This document shows, in pieces, positions 45,552 through 54,662 of a DNA stretch of 64,000 nucleotides (position 1 is the stretch's first letter; every line of letters begins with the position of its first letter). Below the pieces are notes generated by a model. It saw only the letters and a program-made list of their open reading frames with translations, did no database searches and was not told the origin of the DNA. This DNA comes from Lewinellaceae bacterium (GTDB lineage Bacteria; Bacteroidota; Bacteroidia; Chitinophagales; Saprospiraceae): NCBI GenBank assembly GCA_020636225.1, contig JACJYI010000005.1, positions 186,001-250,000 on the forward strand, written 5' to 3'. The translations under genes were made by a program, and so were the position numbers.

Positions 45552-46109
45552 ATGAAATGGTCCGTTCATGGTTGGATCGGGTTTTTTATCCTGCTGTTCA
45601 TGGGGATGGCCGATGCTCAGCAGCCGGCCTGTAAAGTGACCTCCGGAAGCATTCGATTTGTGTCGGAGGCACCCCTGGAATTGATCCAGGCCAGGTCCGA
45701 CAAGGTTCGGGGCGTATTGGACCTGACCAATCGAACCTTCCTCTTCACCGTCCCCCTGAACACGTTCCAGGGGTTCAACAACGCCTTGCAGCAGGACCAT
45801 TTCAATGAGAACTATCTGGAGTCGGAAGAATTCCCGGAGGCGACCTTCAAGGGGCGGATCATTGAATCAGTGGATCTGAACCGGCCCGGCCGCTATGACA
45901 TCAGGTCGAAAGGACAGTTGACCATTCATGGTGTCAAGAGTGAGCGAATCATCCGTTGCCAGTTGGAGGTATCCAATACGGGGATCCGGGTGACCTCGGC
46001 ATTTTCATTGATCTTAAGCGATCACAACATCCAGATTCCCCGCATCGTCCACCAGAAGATCGCCGAGGAGGTCCAGGTACAGGTTGATCTGCTCATGACC
46101 CGCAGGTAA
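45552..46109 (+). CDS. YceI-family exported lipid-binding-fold protein
   Basis: A 185-residue periplasmic protein with a signal peptide ending FMGMADAQ. The YceI lipocalin-like barrel shows FVSEAPLELI, the HFNENYLESEEFPEATFKG block and GQLTIHGVKSERI. YceI proteins bind isoprenoid-type lipids. The sensor kinase gene starts only 1 nt after its stop, so they are an operon. A second YceI lies at 59285; the two share the HFNENYLES block. Confidence 0.88.
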   Translation: MKWSVHGWIGFFILLFMGMADAQQPACKVTSGSIRFVSEAPLELIQARSDKVRGVLDLTNRTFLFTVPLNTFQGFNNALQQDHFNENYLESEEFPEATFKGRIIESVDLNRPGRYDIRSKGQLTIHGVKSERIIRCQLEVSNTGIRVTSAFSLILSDHNIQIPRIVHQKIAEEVQVQVDLLMTRR

Positions 46110-46110
46110 G

Positions 46111-49020
46111 ATGCGCATCACCTTCCTGCCATCCAGACCGATTCTCCTCAGGGTTGTTGCCTTGACCCATCTGCTGTTGATTTGGTTTGGCCCTGGGCGG
46201 GCCCAAACCGCGAGATGGACATCCCATGACTTCCCCGATCCGTATCACCGGGTCGAAGCCCGGCGGATCATCCAATCGCAGAATGGCCTGATCTGGCTGG
46301 GCACGACGGATGGTCTGTTTGCCTACGACGGGAAGGTTTTCCAGGAGTGGCCACGACCCGATTCCCTGGGGGCGGGGATCGCGGTAACGGCCTTGTTCGA
46401 AGATCCTGAAGGGACTATTTGGGTTGGCTATGCCGATGGACGGATCGCCAGTTGGCTGGATCACTGGTCCGGGCTGACCCTCTGGGAACCGGAGGAGGGA
46501 ACCCCGAAGGAGCGGATCACCGACTTTGCCTATGCCCTGGGCAATCTGTGGATCGCCACCTACGGTGAAGGCGTTTACGTCTGGAGTGACAACCGATTGT
46601 ACAATTTTGGCACGGATGACGGACTGCCTGGATCGGAGATCTACTGCCTGGTCACCGATGCCTTGCAGCGGACGTGGATCGGTACGGACGCCGGCCTGTG
46701 CGAATTGAGGTTTACACCCGACCGGAAGAAGATCATCCGGCCAGTGGATGCTTCGATCCTGCCAGACCAGATCCTGCTGAGCATGCTGCCCGATCCTGGT
46801 GGCGGACTTTGGCTCGGATTCTTTGAAGGGCAGGTAGCCCATTTCCAGCCGGGTACCGAACAGGTGGTCACTGGTCCATCGCTCCCTGTCAAGGCACCCA
46901 TTACCCGAATCCTGTCCCTGCCAGGCCAGGAATTATGGGCCGGCACCCAGTCCGCAGGACTATGGCGATTTGACCAGAATAGAAAGAGGTGGTCTTATGG
47001 AAGGCCGGACATGGGCGAACCGACCGGCCAGATCTACGATCTGCTCTGTGATCGGGAAAACAATCTGTGGGTGCTCGGACAGGCGACCGGATTGGTCTCT
47101 GCATTCCGCCCGATCGAGTTTGTGGAAGATGGTCGCCATTCGGTGCAGTCGGTCCACGAAGACAGCCGGGGAAATCTCTGGGCGGGTACACCAAACGGCC
47201 TGTTCAGGATCCGCTTCCATCCGCTTCGGGGATATGAGTGGCCTGACCGACCCGACTTGCTTCCCGGGGAGAATATCCTGTCGCTCAATGAATCATCGGA
47301 TGGCAGCCTCTTGATCGGCACCTTTGGTCATGGATTGTTCACCTACGATGTGGAGAAACGACGGTTGACCCATATCGAAGAGTCCAGTGGATTGACGAAT
47401 GGGAATATCCTGTCGATCTCCGTGGATCCGGATGCCATCTGGCTGACGACACTGGGGGGTATTTTCCGTCTTTCCTGGCCCATTGTGAACAGGAAGTCCA
47501 TCGAATGCCGGTATTACGGGAAGGAGGAAGGCCTGGCCAGCCAGATCGTCTATTGCAGCTATGTGGATCGGAAGGGAAACCGATGGTTTGGTACGGACGG
47601 GGAAGGGCTGAGCTGCCTGCGGCCAGACGGTGAACTGGTGAACTACCACAAGGTCGGTGATCTGCACTTGCGGAGTATCTATGCGATCGCCGAAGATCGG
47701 CGGGGCCACCTTTGGCTGGGTACTCCCGATCAGGGCATTATTGAGTATGACGGCTACTCGTTTGTCCCTCTGGCGATCAAGGAGGGCTTGAAGGATCTGG
47801 CCATCACGGGAATGTTTCCCGATCGGAATGGCCGCATCATCATCCTGCACCAGAAGGGCATGGATATCCTGGATCCGGAACGGCGTCATCTGATCTATTA
47901 CAATGAGGAGTCGGGCCTGGACGAGTTTGATCCCAATCTGAATGCCGTCGGCCAGGCGGCAAACGGTGTCTGTTGGGTAGGCACCTCTCGCGGATTGATC
48001 CGCTATACTGCCCTGCAGAAACCGGGCGTGATCCATCCGACCACCATCCTCAAGTCCGCGAGCCTGTTGAACGGGCGCCAACTGCTGCCGGATGAAGTCC
48101 TGGACGCCTCCGAGAACTATTTGCGGTTTCAGTATGCAGGCTTGTGGTACACCTCGCCGGAAAAGGTGCTGTACCGGTACCGGCTGGAAGGATTTGACCT
48201 GGACTGGAAGGAGACCAAGGACCGGGAGGTGACCTTTTCGGCATTGCCCCCCGGGCGGTATACCTGGCGGGTCCAGGCCACCGAGAACGGGGTATGGCTG
48301 GACGAGCCCGAGTTGCAGTTCTCGTTTACCATCCGCCCTCCCTGGTGGCGCCAGTGGTGGTTTATTCTCCTCATGCTGGTCGTGACGATCTTCTCCGTAC
48401 GAGGCATCCTCCGGTTCCGGGATCGGCGCCTGCAGCGGGAAGCCCAATTGCAGCGGGAGCGGGTGGAATTGCAACTGGAGACCCTGAAAAGTCAGATCAA
48501 TCCCCATTTTCTGTTCAACAGTTTCAATACCCTCCTGGGGGTCATCGAATCCGATCCGGCATCCGCTGCCCGATATGTCGAGGAGTTGTCCGATTTCTTC
48601 CGGCAGATCCTCATGTACAGGGAACAGGAGTTCATCCCGCTGGAAGAGGAGCTGGCGATCATCACCAATTACAAGCACCTGCTGGAGCGCCGGTTTGGCG
48701 ATCATGTTCGCCTGGACATCGATCTGCAGGATCGCTCCGGTTACGTGGTCCCGCTGACCCTGCAGTTGCTGGTGGAGAATGCCGTCAAGCACAATGTGAT
48801 CTCCAGGTCCAGTCCGTTGACGATCCGGGTATATCACGGGAAACCCGGATTCCTCACCGTGGAGAACAACCTGCAAAAGAAATCCGTCACACCCGACCAT
48901 TCCACCGGATTCGGGCTGCATATCCTGAAAAGTCATTATCAGATCCTGGCGCATCAGGAATTGACCATTGTGGAACAGGAAGGGAAGTTCACCGTTCATG
49001 TGCCGATCATTTCATCCTGA
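46111..49020 (+). CDS. Propeller-sensor histidine kinase (LytS/YehU type)
   Basis: Membrane sensor kinase of 969 residues. A signal peptide is followed by seven-blade propeller repeats (short units such as GLIWLGTTDGLFAYDG and NLWAGTPNGLFRI, residues about 45-620). A Y_Y_Y domain follows (about 640-735, with YRYRLEGFDLDW). One transmembrane helix (about 745-765) leads to a short coiled coil and a His_kinase domain with INPHFLFNSFNT, where His is the phosphoacceptor. The ATPase N-box is VENAVKHNVI and the G-box TGFGLHILK. Such kinases pair with LytTR regulators. Here the next gene is only a 5' remnant of one, and an intact LytTR regulator lies at 56834 beyond the RHS island. Confidence 0.93.
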   Translation: MRITFLPSRPILLRVVALTHLLLIWFGPGRAQTARWTSHDFPDPYHRVEARRIIQSQNGLIWLGTTDGLFAYDGKVFQEWPRPDSLGAGIAVTALFEDPEGTIWVGYADGRIASWLDHWSGLTLWEPEEGTPKERITDFAYALGNLWIATYGEGVYVWSDNRLYNFGTDDGLPGSEIYCLVTDALQRTWIGTDAGLCELRFTPDRKKIIRPVDASILPDQILLSMLPDPGGGLWLGFFEGQVAHFQPGTEQVVTGPSLPVKAPITRILSLPGQELWAGTQSAGLWRFDQNRKRWSYGRPDMGEPTGQIYDLLCDRENNLWVLGQATGLVSAFRPIEFVEDGRHSVQSVHEDSRGNLWAGTPNGLFRIRFHPLRGYEWPDRPDLLPGENILSLNESSDGSLLIGTFGHGLFTYDVEKRRLTHIEESSGLTNGNILSISVDPDAIWLTTLGGIFRLSWPIVNRKSIECRYYGKEEGLASQIVYCSYVDRKGNRWFGTDGEGLSCLRPDGELVNYHKVGDLHLRSIYAIAEDRRGHLWLGTPDQGIIEYDGYSFVPLAIKEGLKDLAITGMFPDRNGRIIILHQKGMDILDPERRHLIYYNEESGLDEFDPNLNAVGQAANGVCWVGTSRGLIRYTALQKPGVIHPTTILKSASLLNGRQLLPDEVLDASENYLRFQYAGLWYTSPEKVLYRYRLEGFDLDWKETKDREVTFSALPPGRYTWRVQATENGVWLDEPELQFSFTIRPPWWRQWWFILLMLVVTIFSVRGILRFRDRRLQREAQLQRERVELQLETLKSQINPHFLFNSFNTLLGVIESDPASAARYVEELSDFFRQILMYREQEFIPLEEELAIITNYKHLLERRFGDHVRLDIDLQDRSGYVVPLTLQLLVENAVKHNVISRSSPLTIRVYHGKPGFLTVENNLQKKSVTPDHSTGFGLHILKSHYQILAHQELTIVEQEGKFTVHVPIISS

Positions 49021-49051
49021 CCGCCAGCCCCAGCCAGAAGATTCCTCGCCT

Positions 49052-49183
49052 ATGGACACCAGAACCATATTGATCATCGAAGATGAGCCCGCCGCGGCGA
49101 AGCGTCGCCATCCGGGGGAATACGAGAGATGTCTGTTTCAGCATTGGCCGGATTCCTCCTCCTTGAACGAAGGGAAGGTTTAG
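49052..49183 (+). pseudogene. Truncated 5' end of a LytTR-type response regulator
   Basis: The frame starts 31 nt after the histidine kinase stop and encodes MDTRTILIIEDEPAAAKR, the start of a receiver domain. After codon 18 homology ends and 25 unrelated residues lead to a stop. The intact regulator at 56834 begins MDHRRILLIEDEPAAAKR and continues normally. From TCATCGA to the last matching base, 31 bp are identical in both places. The gene was evidently interrupted when accessory DNA came to lie here. Confidence 0.75.
49074..49104 (+). repeat. 31-bp direct repeat, left copy (RHS island boundary)
   Basis: Identical to 56856-56886. It encodes the IEDEPAAAKR part of a receiver domain in both copies. 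The bases before and after it differ between copies. Confidence 0.8.
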
Positions 49184-49379
49184 GGGTGCTGATGAGAACA
49201 TGAGACATATCCCACCGGCCAATCTGTGGCATGGAGCTACGGAGGAAACTTCCGGGATCACCCACTGTTCGTCCTGTCATCCTGAGCAACCAGGTGCTGA
49301 TAGAAATTGATTATTTTGTCTGTGAAATGAAGCGAATCCCGGCAACGGCACCACCAATACCTGGGCCTATACGCCGGAA

Positions 49380-51302
49380 TTGCGACGCCTCGACCATATG
49401 ACCGCCAACACGGCTACAGGAAACAAGATGTTCGACAACGCATATACATATGACCGGATCGGGAACATCCTGTCCTTGACCAATGATGCGGTGGCAACTG
49501 GTCCGAACCCGATCGGTGGAAAATATGGCCATGGTTATACCTATGATCTGTTCAACCGACTGACCACTGCGAACTCATATTGGGAATATGAAGAGGGTAA
49601 CCAAGACCTCTATACCAATGAGTTGACACTTGGGTATGGAGATATGCACCGCATCAGCTACAAGAACCAGGAGCAGTTGCGAGATGGTAATATCGTACCG
49701 GAACACAGCTACTTCAAGGACTATGCCTATACCACCGGTCGGAATCATATCCAGCAGATCACCAATAATGGTGAACCCAGCGGAATCTACAAGTACGACC
49801 TGAACGGCAACATGCGCAATATCACTGAGCCTGATTTGCCTGTATCGACACGGTATTTTGCCTGGGATGAGGCCAACCGGTTGAAGGCTGTCAGAAAAGC
49901 AGATGCCCTGGTGCAGCACCACCTGTATGATGCCAATGGCGAACGCAGCCACAAGGGGATCAGCAATCTGTTCTACATGGGTATCAATGGAGGCCCTCAG
50001 GGGTATGACCACTATATCGGCAATTACCAGCTCTATCCGAGTGGGTATCTGACGGTGGGTGAGTATGACCTGGTGACCAAGCATTACTATACCGGCACCC
50101 AGCGCATCGCCTCCCGCCTTGCCGGCGATGTGACCGACTTCCATGCAGCAGGCGAGAGTGGGGAATATGGCCACCAAACCCTTGGACTGAAAGACCGGCA
50201 GGAGGACGATATCAAGGCTGCATTTGACCAATTGAAGCTCTCCGCCCCGGCTATCTGGAATGTACCGGGGATGGTTCCTCCGTGTAACCAGGGAGAAGAG
50301 GAAGATGAGTTGTGTGCCTGTGTGTTCCAGCACCAGTGCGGTACCGGACCGATCTACTTCTTCCACAGCGACCACCTGGGGTCAAGCACCTTCCTGACCG
50401 ATGGCAGTGGTCAGCCGTATCAGTTCTTCTTGAACCTCCCATTTGGAGAAACAATGGAAGAACAGTTTGCCCTCTCCCCCAATGTCTGGTGGAAGACACC
50501 GTACCTCTTCAACGGCAAAGAACTTGATGCCCGTACCTCTCTCTATTATTATGGTGCAAGGTATTATGATCCAGGGTTGAGTGTCTGGTTGTCTGTGGAT
50601 CCTTTAGCGGAAGATTACGCGAAGTACACACCCTATAATTTTGTGATGCAAAATCCCATTCGACTCCTGGATCCGGATGGTATGGGGGTAAAAAGTGCAG
50701 ATGATATAATAGTTGGAGATCAGGTTTGGACACCTGGGGCACAATGGGTAGGAGATGAAAATGATTTCGGGGCAAAAGCCTTTACTGCACTAAATGACTT
50801 GTATAAAAATATAGAGGCTGGTAATGTTTCAATAAAAGAACATACCGGTAATGTGATTATGGATTTTGTTGGTGCTGACAAACCAACTGTTTCTATTGTC
50901 GAACAAGCCCCAGGTAAGGGAAGTGAGTCATCGCCTTCTGGTAGTCAAATATTATGGAATCCTGGTGATGACATAATGATTGGTCCATCTGATGATGGAA
51001 TGAATGTGCCAGGTATTTTGAGCAGTACGACTCAATTGGCACATGAATTTGGACATAAATGGTTAAACAGCTTTGCTCCCAATACAAAAAAGAGGTTTGA
51101 GAGAATTGAGTCTTTTACAACTGGAGACAAAGAAGCTACACACAACAGTTTTATTTTACCTATGGTTGAAAACAAATTTTCAAGAGCAAGAGGAGAAGGT
51201 GTTAGAGCCAACTACAGAGGGATATACCCCAATAAAGAAATTTATTTAGAGAAAACTGGCTTAACTGGATATGGCGATTATTATCTAAATAATAATAAAT
51301 AA
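49380..51302 (+). CDS. RHS module 1: 5'-truncated RHS protein with HEFGH C-terminal domain
   Basis: A 640-residue RHS-repeat protein lacking its N-terminus. The frame is open from 49326, and RHS-like sequence (GNGTTNTWAYTPELRRLD) starts around 49338 with no proper upstream start; TTG 49380 and ATG 49398 are possible. YD-type repeats run to about residue 240. A Cys-rich insert (PPCNQGEEEDELC) precedes the core HSDHLGSSTFLTDG and YYYGARYYDPGLSVWLSVDPLAE, ending NPIRLLDPDGM at about 50680. The last about 200 residues are AT-rich and unrelated to the other two modules. They hold LAHEFGHKWLN (51042-51056), a zincin-type HExxH, followed by KEATHN, which could give a third ligand. This is a candidate metallopeptidase toxin. 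An exported protein gene starts 1 nt after the stop. Confidence 0.8.
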   Translation: MRRLDHMTANTATGNKMFDNAYTYDRIGNILSLTNDAVATGPNPIGGKYGHGYTYDLFNRLTTANSYWEYEEGNQDLYTNELTLGYGDMHRISYKNQEQLRDGNIVPEHSYFKDYAYTTGRNHIQQITNNGEPSGIYKYDLNGNMRNITEPDLPVSTRYFAWDEANRLKAVRKADALVQHHLYDANGERSHKGISNLFYMGINGGPQGYDHYIGNYQLYPSGYLTVGEYDLVTKHYYTGTQRIASRLAGDVTDFHAAGESGEYGHQTLGLKDRQEDDIKAAFDQLKLSAPAIWNVPGMVPPCNQGEEEDELCACVFQHQCGTGPIYFFHSDHLGSSTFLTDGSGQPYQFFLNLPFGETMEEQFALSPNVWWKTPYLFNGKELDARTSLYYYGARYYDPGLSVWLSVDPLAEDYAKYTPYNFVMQNPIRLLDPDGMGVKSADDIIVGDQVWTPGAQWVGDENDFGAKAFTALNDLYKNIEAGNVSIKEHTGNVIMDFVGADKPTVSIVEQAPGKGSESSPSGSQILWNPGDDIMIGPSDDGMNVPGILSSTTQLAHEFGHKWLNSFAPNTKKRFERIESFTTGDKEATHNSFILPMVENKFSRARGEGVRANYRGIYPNKEIYLEKTGLTGYGDYYLNNNK

Positions 51303-51303
51303 A

Positions 51304-52149
51304 ATGAAGATTTGGGTCGTATATTTAGGAATATTCCTTCTAACCATATGTACATCTTTTGGACAAGGTATAATTATTGGTGGTGATCCTTGCTCTGGTA
51401 AGACATGGCTTTGGGAAGACCACTTATTTCAAGATACATCTCAGACCTATATAGAAGCAGTCAAGGATTTATATCTGCATAAGGAACGTGTTTCAATTGA
51501 TCTGTTTAACTTTAATGAGTGTAATGAGTTAAAAGTTAATATATCTAGAAATGGATATTCTGATTCATTAATTATTTCCACTGGGATTAATGTTGATTCA
51601 ATAAGGAAAGAAGTTTATGCCCTTTTTAAGATTTCTCATTTTGATTTCTCGCAATTTAATCCGGCTGATGAGTTTAATTTTTACGATTTAGCTGTAATCG
51701 ATAGTCTCAACCTAGATTATAGAGATGTAGTTGGATATGCACAGTATCCTGTAGGTATGCCCAATTCAGAAATCGTGCAAGTTGGTCAGAGAAGAAAAGA
51801 GTTGACTGATTTTAATGGCGATTTTCACTATTTTCCAACAGTATTAAATTTACGATATCAGTGCCATATTAATCCGATAGTTTTAAATCCTGAACTTGAT
51901 TTGACTCTTCCAACAAGACCAAGGGCGTTTATTTCCGCTGATTCGACAAGAATTGCCCTTTATATTTTCGGTTCACCAAATAGAGAATATCAGGCACGAG
52001 AGGCATCTGTAAGACCTCCTAGATATATGATTCGCATTTTAGCTTCAACAAAGCACCAAGGGTCGACCAATTACTTTGTTGTGCCAGCTTCATTCTTTCG
52101 TCGCTATGGTTTTGAGTACGGAATGTGTTTTGAAAAAGCATATTTTTAA
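51304..52149 (+). CDS. Exported protein, candidate immunity protein for RHS module 1
   Basis: A 281-residue protein starting 1 nt after the RHS module 1 stop, with a signal peptide (IWVVYLGIFLLTICTSFGQ), so it should be periplasmic or secreted. Composition is AT-rich like the preceding toxin domain. I recognise no family; the N-terminal GGDPCSGKTWLW resembles a P-loop only by chance in an exported protein. Immediate downstream position and coupling fit an immunity partner. Export suggests that the cognate activity is met outside the cytoplasm. It may instead be another effector component. Confidence 0.68.
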   Translation: MKIWVVYLGIFLLTICTSFGQGIIIGGDPCSGKTWLWEDHLFQDTSQTYIEAVKDLYLHKERVSIDLFNFNECNELKVNISRNGYSDSLIISTGINVDSIRKEVYALFKISHFDFSQFNPADEFNFYDLAVIDSLNLDYRDVVGYAQYPVGMPNSEIVQVGQRRKELTDFNGDFHYFPTVLNLRYQCHINPIVLNPELDLTLPTRPRAFISADSTRIALYIFGSPNREYQAREASVRPPRYMIRILASTKHQGSTNYFVVPASFFRRYGFEYGMCFEKAYF

Positions 52150-52465
52150 ATTTGTTTATTCAATCCTATGAGAAATTGTTCCGACCATTCTAACAACTTA
52201 ACAGTGGAGGCTTAGTCGGTTGAATCATGTAAAAAGAAGGCTTCCTTTTTGCAAACAAAACATTGAATGGGCCAAAAACCTTGCAGGAAATGTTGGACAA
52301 ATTTCTACAACATGATCAACATGACCTCTTCCGGATGCGCATTGAACAGATGGTAGACATGAACATGAGTTGATTGTCGCATCAAAGGAGGTGGATGGGA
52401 GTGAGGATGGATGTATAATAAGTGGATTTCACTTAACTTGAGGTGTCGAAACCGTTCAGCTAATA
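52150..52465. other. Spacer between RHS modules 1 and 2
   Basis: A 316-bp AT-rich spacer. Its second half (from about 52225) is homologous to the spacer before module 3. No complete gene is seen; it contains a coding-like remnant at 52275-52373. Confidence 0.6.
52225..52465 (+). repeat. Module spacer repeat, copy 1, with conserved short reading frame
   Basis: Homologous to about 54425-54662. The shared blocks are AAAACCTTGCA, ATGTTGG, the CGGATGCGC region, GAGGTGGA and GTCGAAACCGTTCAGCT just before the module start. The frame 52275-52373 encodes KTLQEMLDKFL...FRMRIEQM, which matches 18 of 31 residues of the frame 54471-54566 in the other copy. Both end in a stop, and neither has a clear start. 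Confidence 0.6.
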
Positions 52466-53731
52466 ATGGCCCTCCATCACTCCAGGCACAAGCTATCCCT
52501 TCCCGATCGCATCGCTTCCCGCCTGGCTGGCGATGTGACTGACTTCCATGCGGCGAATGAAGTTGGCGAGTATGGTGTGCAGGCCAAATTATTGGATGGC
52601 CGGCAGAAGAACGATATTAAAGCAGCTTTTGACCAATTGAAGCTCTCCCACCCGGCTATCTGGAATGTACCGGGGATGGTTCCTCCGTGTAACCAGGGAG
52701 AAGAGGAAGATGAGTTGTGTGCATGTGTGTTCCAGCACCAGTGTGGTGATGGGCCGATCTACTTCTTCCATAGTGACCACCTGGGGTCAAGCACATTCCT
52801 GACCGATGGCAGTGGTCAGTCGTATCAGTTCTTCCTCAATTTACCCTTTGGTGATGTGCGAAGCCATCCGGACATTTATCGTCCGGGAACAATGGAAGAA
52901 CAATTTGCTTTGTCTCCCAATGCCTGGTGGAAGACGCCGTACCTCTTCAATGGCAAGGAACTCGATTCCCGTACCTCCCTCTACTATTACGGTGCCCGGT
53001 ACTATGATCCGGGGTTGAGTGTGTGGTTGAGTGTTGATCCATTAGCGGAGAAGTATGCAGCGTGGACGCCGTATAATTATACCTATCAAAACCCAATTAG
53101 ATTTATTGATCCCACCGGTATGGAAGGGGAAAAGGCTGATTGGAAACCAGAGCTTGATGAAAATAACAATGTTATTTATATTTCACAGGAAGGGGATAGC
53201 TACAAGACATTTGTTGACCAGTATGGAAGGAACGCAGCTGAAGAAGTATTTTCCTCAAACTGTGGATGCTATGATGAATCAGCAACTTATAGTGAAGGCG
53301 ATATGACTTTGACTGGAATATCGTATCCATTGATAATACGAAATAGAGGCAATTCCTTTGTTGATATGATGGCTGGAGGGTTTGAAAAAGCTGATAATGA
53401 TATTCAGGATGTTTATAATCAATTAGTTTTTGCAGAATCGGTTTCAAGAAGTAAGGGGAGTAACATTTTCGACATAAATGATTATTTTGTTGATGAGCAA
53501 GGCAGGCGGGGTCCGGCAATTTCAGTGAGAGGCAGCCTGGCCACTATTGAATACGGCAATTATAAAGATGCCTACCTTGAGTATAGCAATATAATGAAGG
53601 GCTATAATAAATTATATGTCGGTTTGCATGAAAGCATGAACAATCCAAATATATTAATATACAGCACTGCAGGCCATGACAAAGCTAGAATTCCTTATAC
53701 GCCGCTTAGTATTCGAATTGGAGGAAGATAA
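52466..53731 (+). CDS. RHS module 2: orphan RHS core with unique C-terminal domain
   Basis: A 421-residue protein with ATG at 52466 (MALHHSRHK) followed from residue 15 by RIASRLAGDVTDFHAAN, identical in kind to the middle of module 1. The core contains PPCNQGEEEDELC, HSDHLGSSTF, a 12-residue insertion (DVRSHPDIYRPG) absent from modules 1 and 3, and YYYGARYYDPGLSVWLSVDPLAE. After NPIRFIDPTGM (about 53115) the sequence becomes AT-rich and unrelated to the other modules, about 205 residues ending IYSTAGHDKARIPYTPLSIR. No catalytic motif is recognised. A lipoprotein gene starts 1 nt after the stop. It has no signal peptide or secretion region, so it is either expressed as an orphan or serves as a recombination cassette. 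Confidence 0.75.
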   Translation: MALHHSRHKLSLPDRIASRLAGDVTDFHAANEVGEYGVQAKLLDGRQKNDIKAAFDQLKLSHPAIWNVPGMVPPCNQGEEEDELCACVFQHQCGDGPIYFFHSDHLGSSTFLTDGSGQSYQFFLNLPFGDVRSHPDIYRPGTMEEQFALSPNAWWKTPYLFNGKELDSRTSLYYYGARYYDPGLSVWLSVDPLAEKYAAWTPYNYTYQNPIRFIDPTGMEGEKADWKPELDENNNVIYISQEGDSYKTFVDQYGRNAAEEVFSSNCGCYDESATYSEGDMTLTGISYPLIIRNRGNSFVDMMAGGFEKADNDIQDVYNQLVFAESVSRSKGSNIFDINDYFVDEQGRRGPAISVRGSLATIEYGNYKDAYLEYSNIMKGYNKLYVGLHESMNNPNILIYSTAGHDKARIPYTPLSIRIGGR

Positions 53732-53732
53732 A

Positions 53733-54266
53733 ATGCTCTTCATGAGACTCAAACAAACGCTACTACTTATTATTTTTACGGCTATTAATGTTACTTGTGG
53801 CCATTTGGCCAAGAAAAATTCCTTTGATACCTGTATCAAATGCTTGAATGGTGAATATTATGAATGGAACAATTATAATTACATTTCGTTAATTGATAAA
53901 ATTGATTCATTTCTTATTGTTAATGGTATTATTAAGAAAGGAGATAGATATAACTATCTGAAATTATTTGAATTGAATCTGATTGACAGTATTGATAAAG
54001 AAATATTTCTGAATTCATTGGAATGCGATGTGATGGATATGCCTCACAGTTGGTCTAATTATTTTTATTGCGCTGCATCAAATCAGAACCCCAAATGGAA
54101 GAATATTTCAACTTTATTGCATGTTGATTTTGAAGATCTATTTAATAATAGAGGAAAGCAAATCATCTTACTAGAAGCCATAACTGACGAAGAATTTAAA
54201 AATAAAGATATAAAATTATTGATTCAGAAATTGATTTATATGGATATTGCATATAGATCTGACTAG
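53733..54266 (+). CDS. Lipoprotein, candidate immunity protein for RHS module 2
   Basis: A 177-residue protein whose ATG lies 1 nt after the module 2 stop. The N-terminus MLFMRLKQTLLLIIFTAINVTC is a lipoprotein signal with Cys22 as likely anchor. The rest is hydrophilic, rich in Asn, Asp, Ile and Lys, and probably helical. It matches no family I know. Lipidation places it in the envelope, so any toxin it neutralises presumably acts in the periplasm or during entry. In-frame codons before 53733 belong to the overlapping toxin end and are unlikely to be used. Confidence 0.7.
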   Translation: MLFMRLKQTLLLIIFTAINVTCGHLAKKNSFDTCIKCLNGEYYEWNNYNYISLIDKIDSFLIVNGIIKKGDRYNYLKLFELNLIDSIDKEIFLNSLECDVMDMPHSWSNYFYCAASNQNPKWKNISTLLHVDFEDLFNNRGKQIILLEAITDEEFKNKDIKLLIQKLIYMDIAYRSD

Positions 54267-54662
54267 TGAATATCTATGCGACTAACTCTGATTCTTTCCA
54301 TTATCGGTCCAGATAGAAATAAATTATCAATATGTACTAATTGGCTTTTAATTAGTCGTCCCTGAATAAGTTATTCACAACATGCCAATAACCTGACAAT
54401 AAGATCACTGTTGGTCAAAACATGTCGGTTGTAGGCCTTATTTTTCGCAGGGAAAGCAAGAATTGAGTAAAAAACCTTGCAAAAAATGTTGGGAAAATTT
54501 CTACCACAGGATCAAAAGGACTTCTTTCGGATGCGCCTGGATCTGATGGAGAATATGGACCGTTAATTGATTGCCATCTCCAGTGAGGTGGACTGGAGTC
54601 CGATAGTTGTAAGCAAAGTGAAATTCCCATACCTTGAGAAGTCGAAACCGTTCAGCTCAACG
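54267..54662. other. Spacer between RHS modules 2 and 3
   Basis: A 396-bp AT-rich spacer. The first 150 bp show nothing recognisable. From about 54425 it is homologous to the spacer before module 2 and includes the remnant frame 54471-54566. Confidence 0.6.
54425..54662 (+). repeat. Module spacer repeat, copy 2
   Basis: Second copy of the segment at about 52225-52465. The remnant frame here (KTLQKMLGKFLPQDQKDFF...) has a stop directly before its first codon. It ends with GTCGAAACCGTTCAGCTCAACG and the module 3 ATG. Confidence 0.6.

Noticed and set aside
47293..48999. A 568-residue minus-strand frame
   Set aside because: Antisense shadow of the histidine kinase gene; its composition is not protein-like.
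51304..51480. P-loop NTPase motif (GGDPCSGKT) in the module 1 partner
   Set aside because: The protein has a signal peptide and no Walker B or other NTPase motif; the match is probably accidental.
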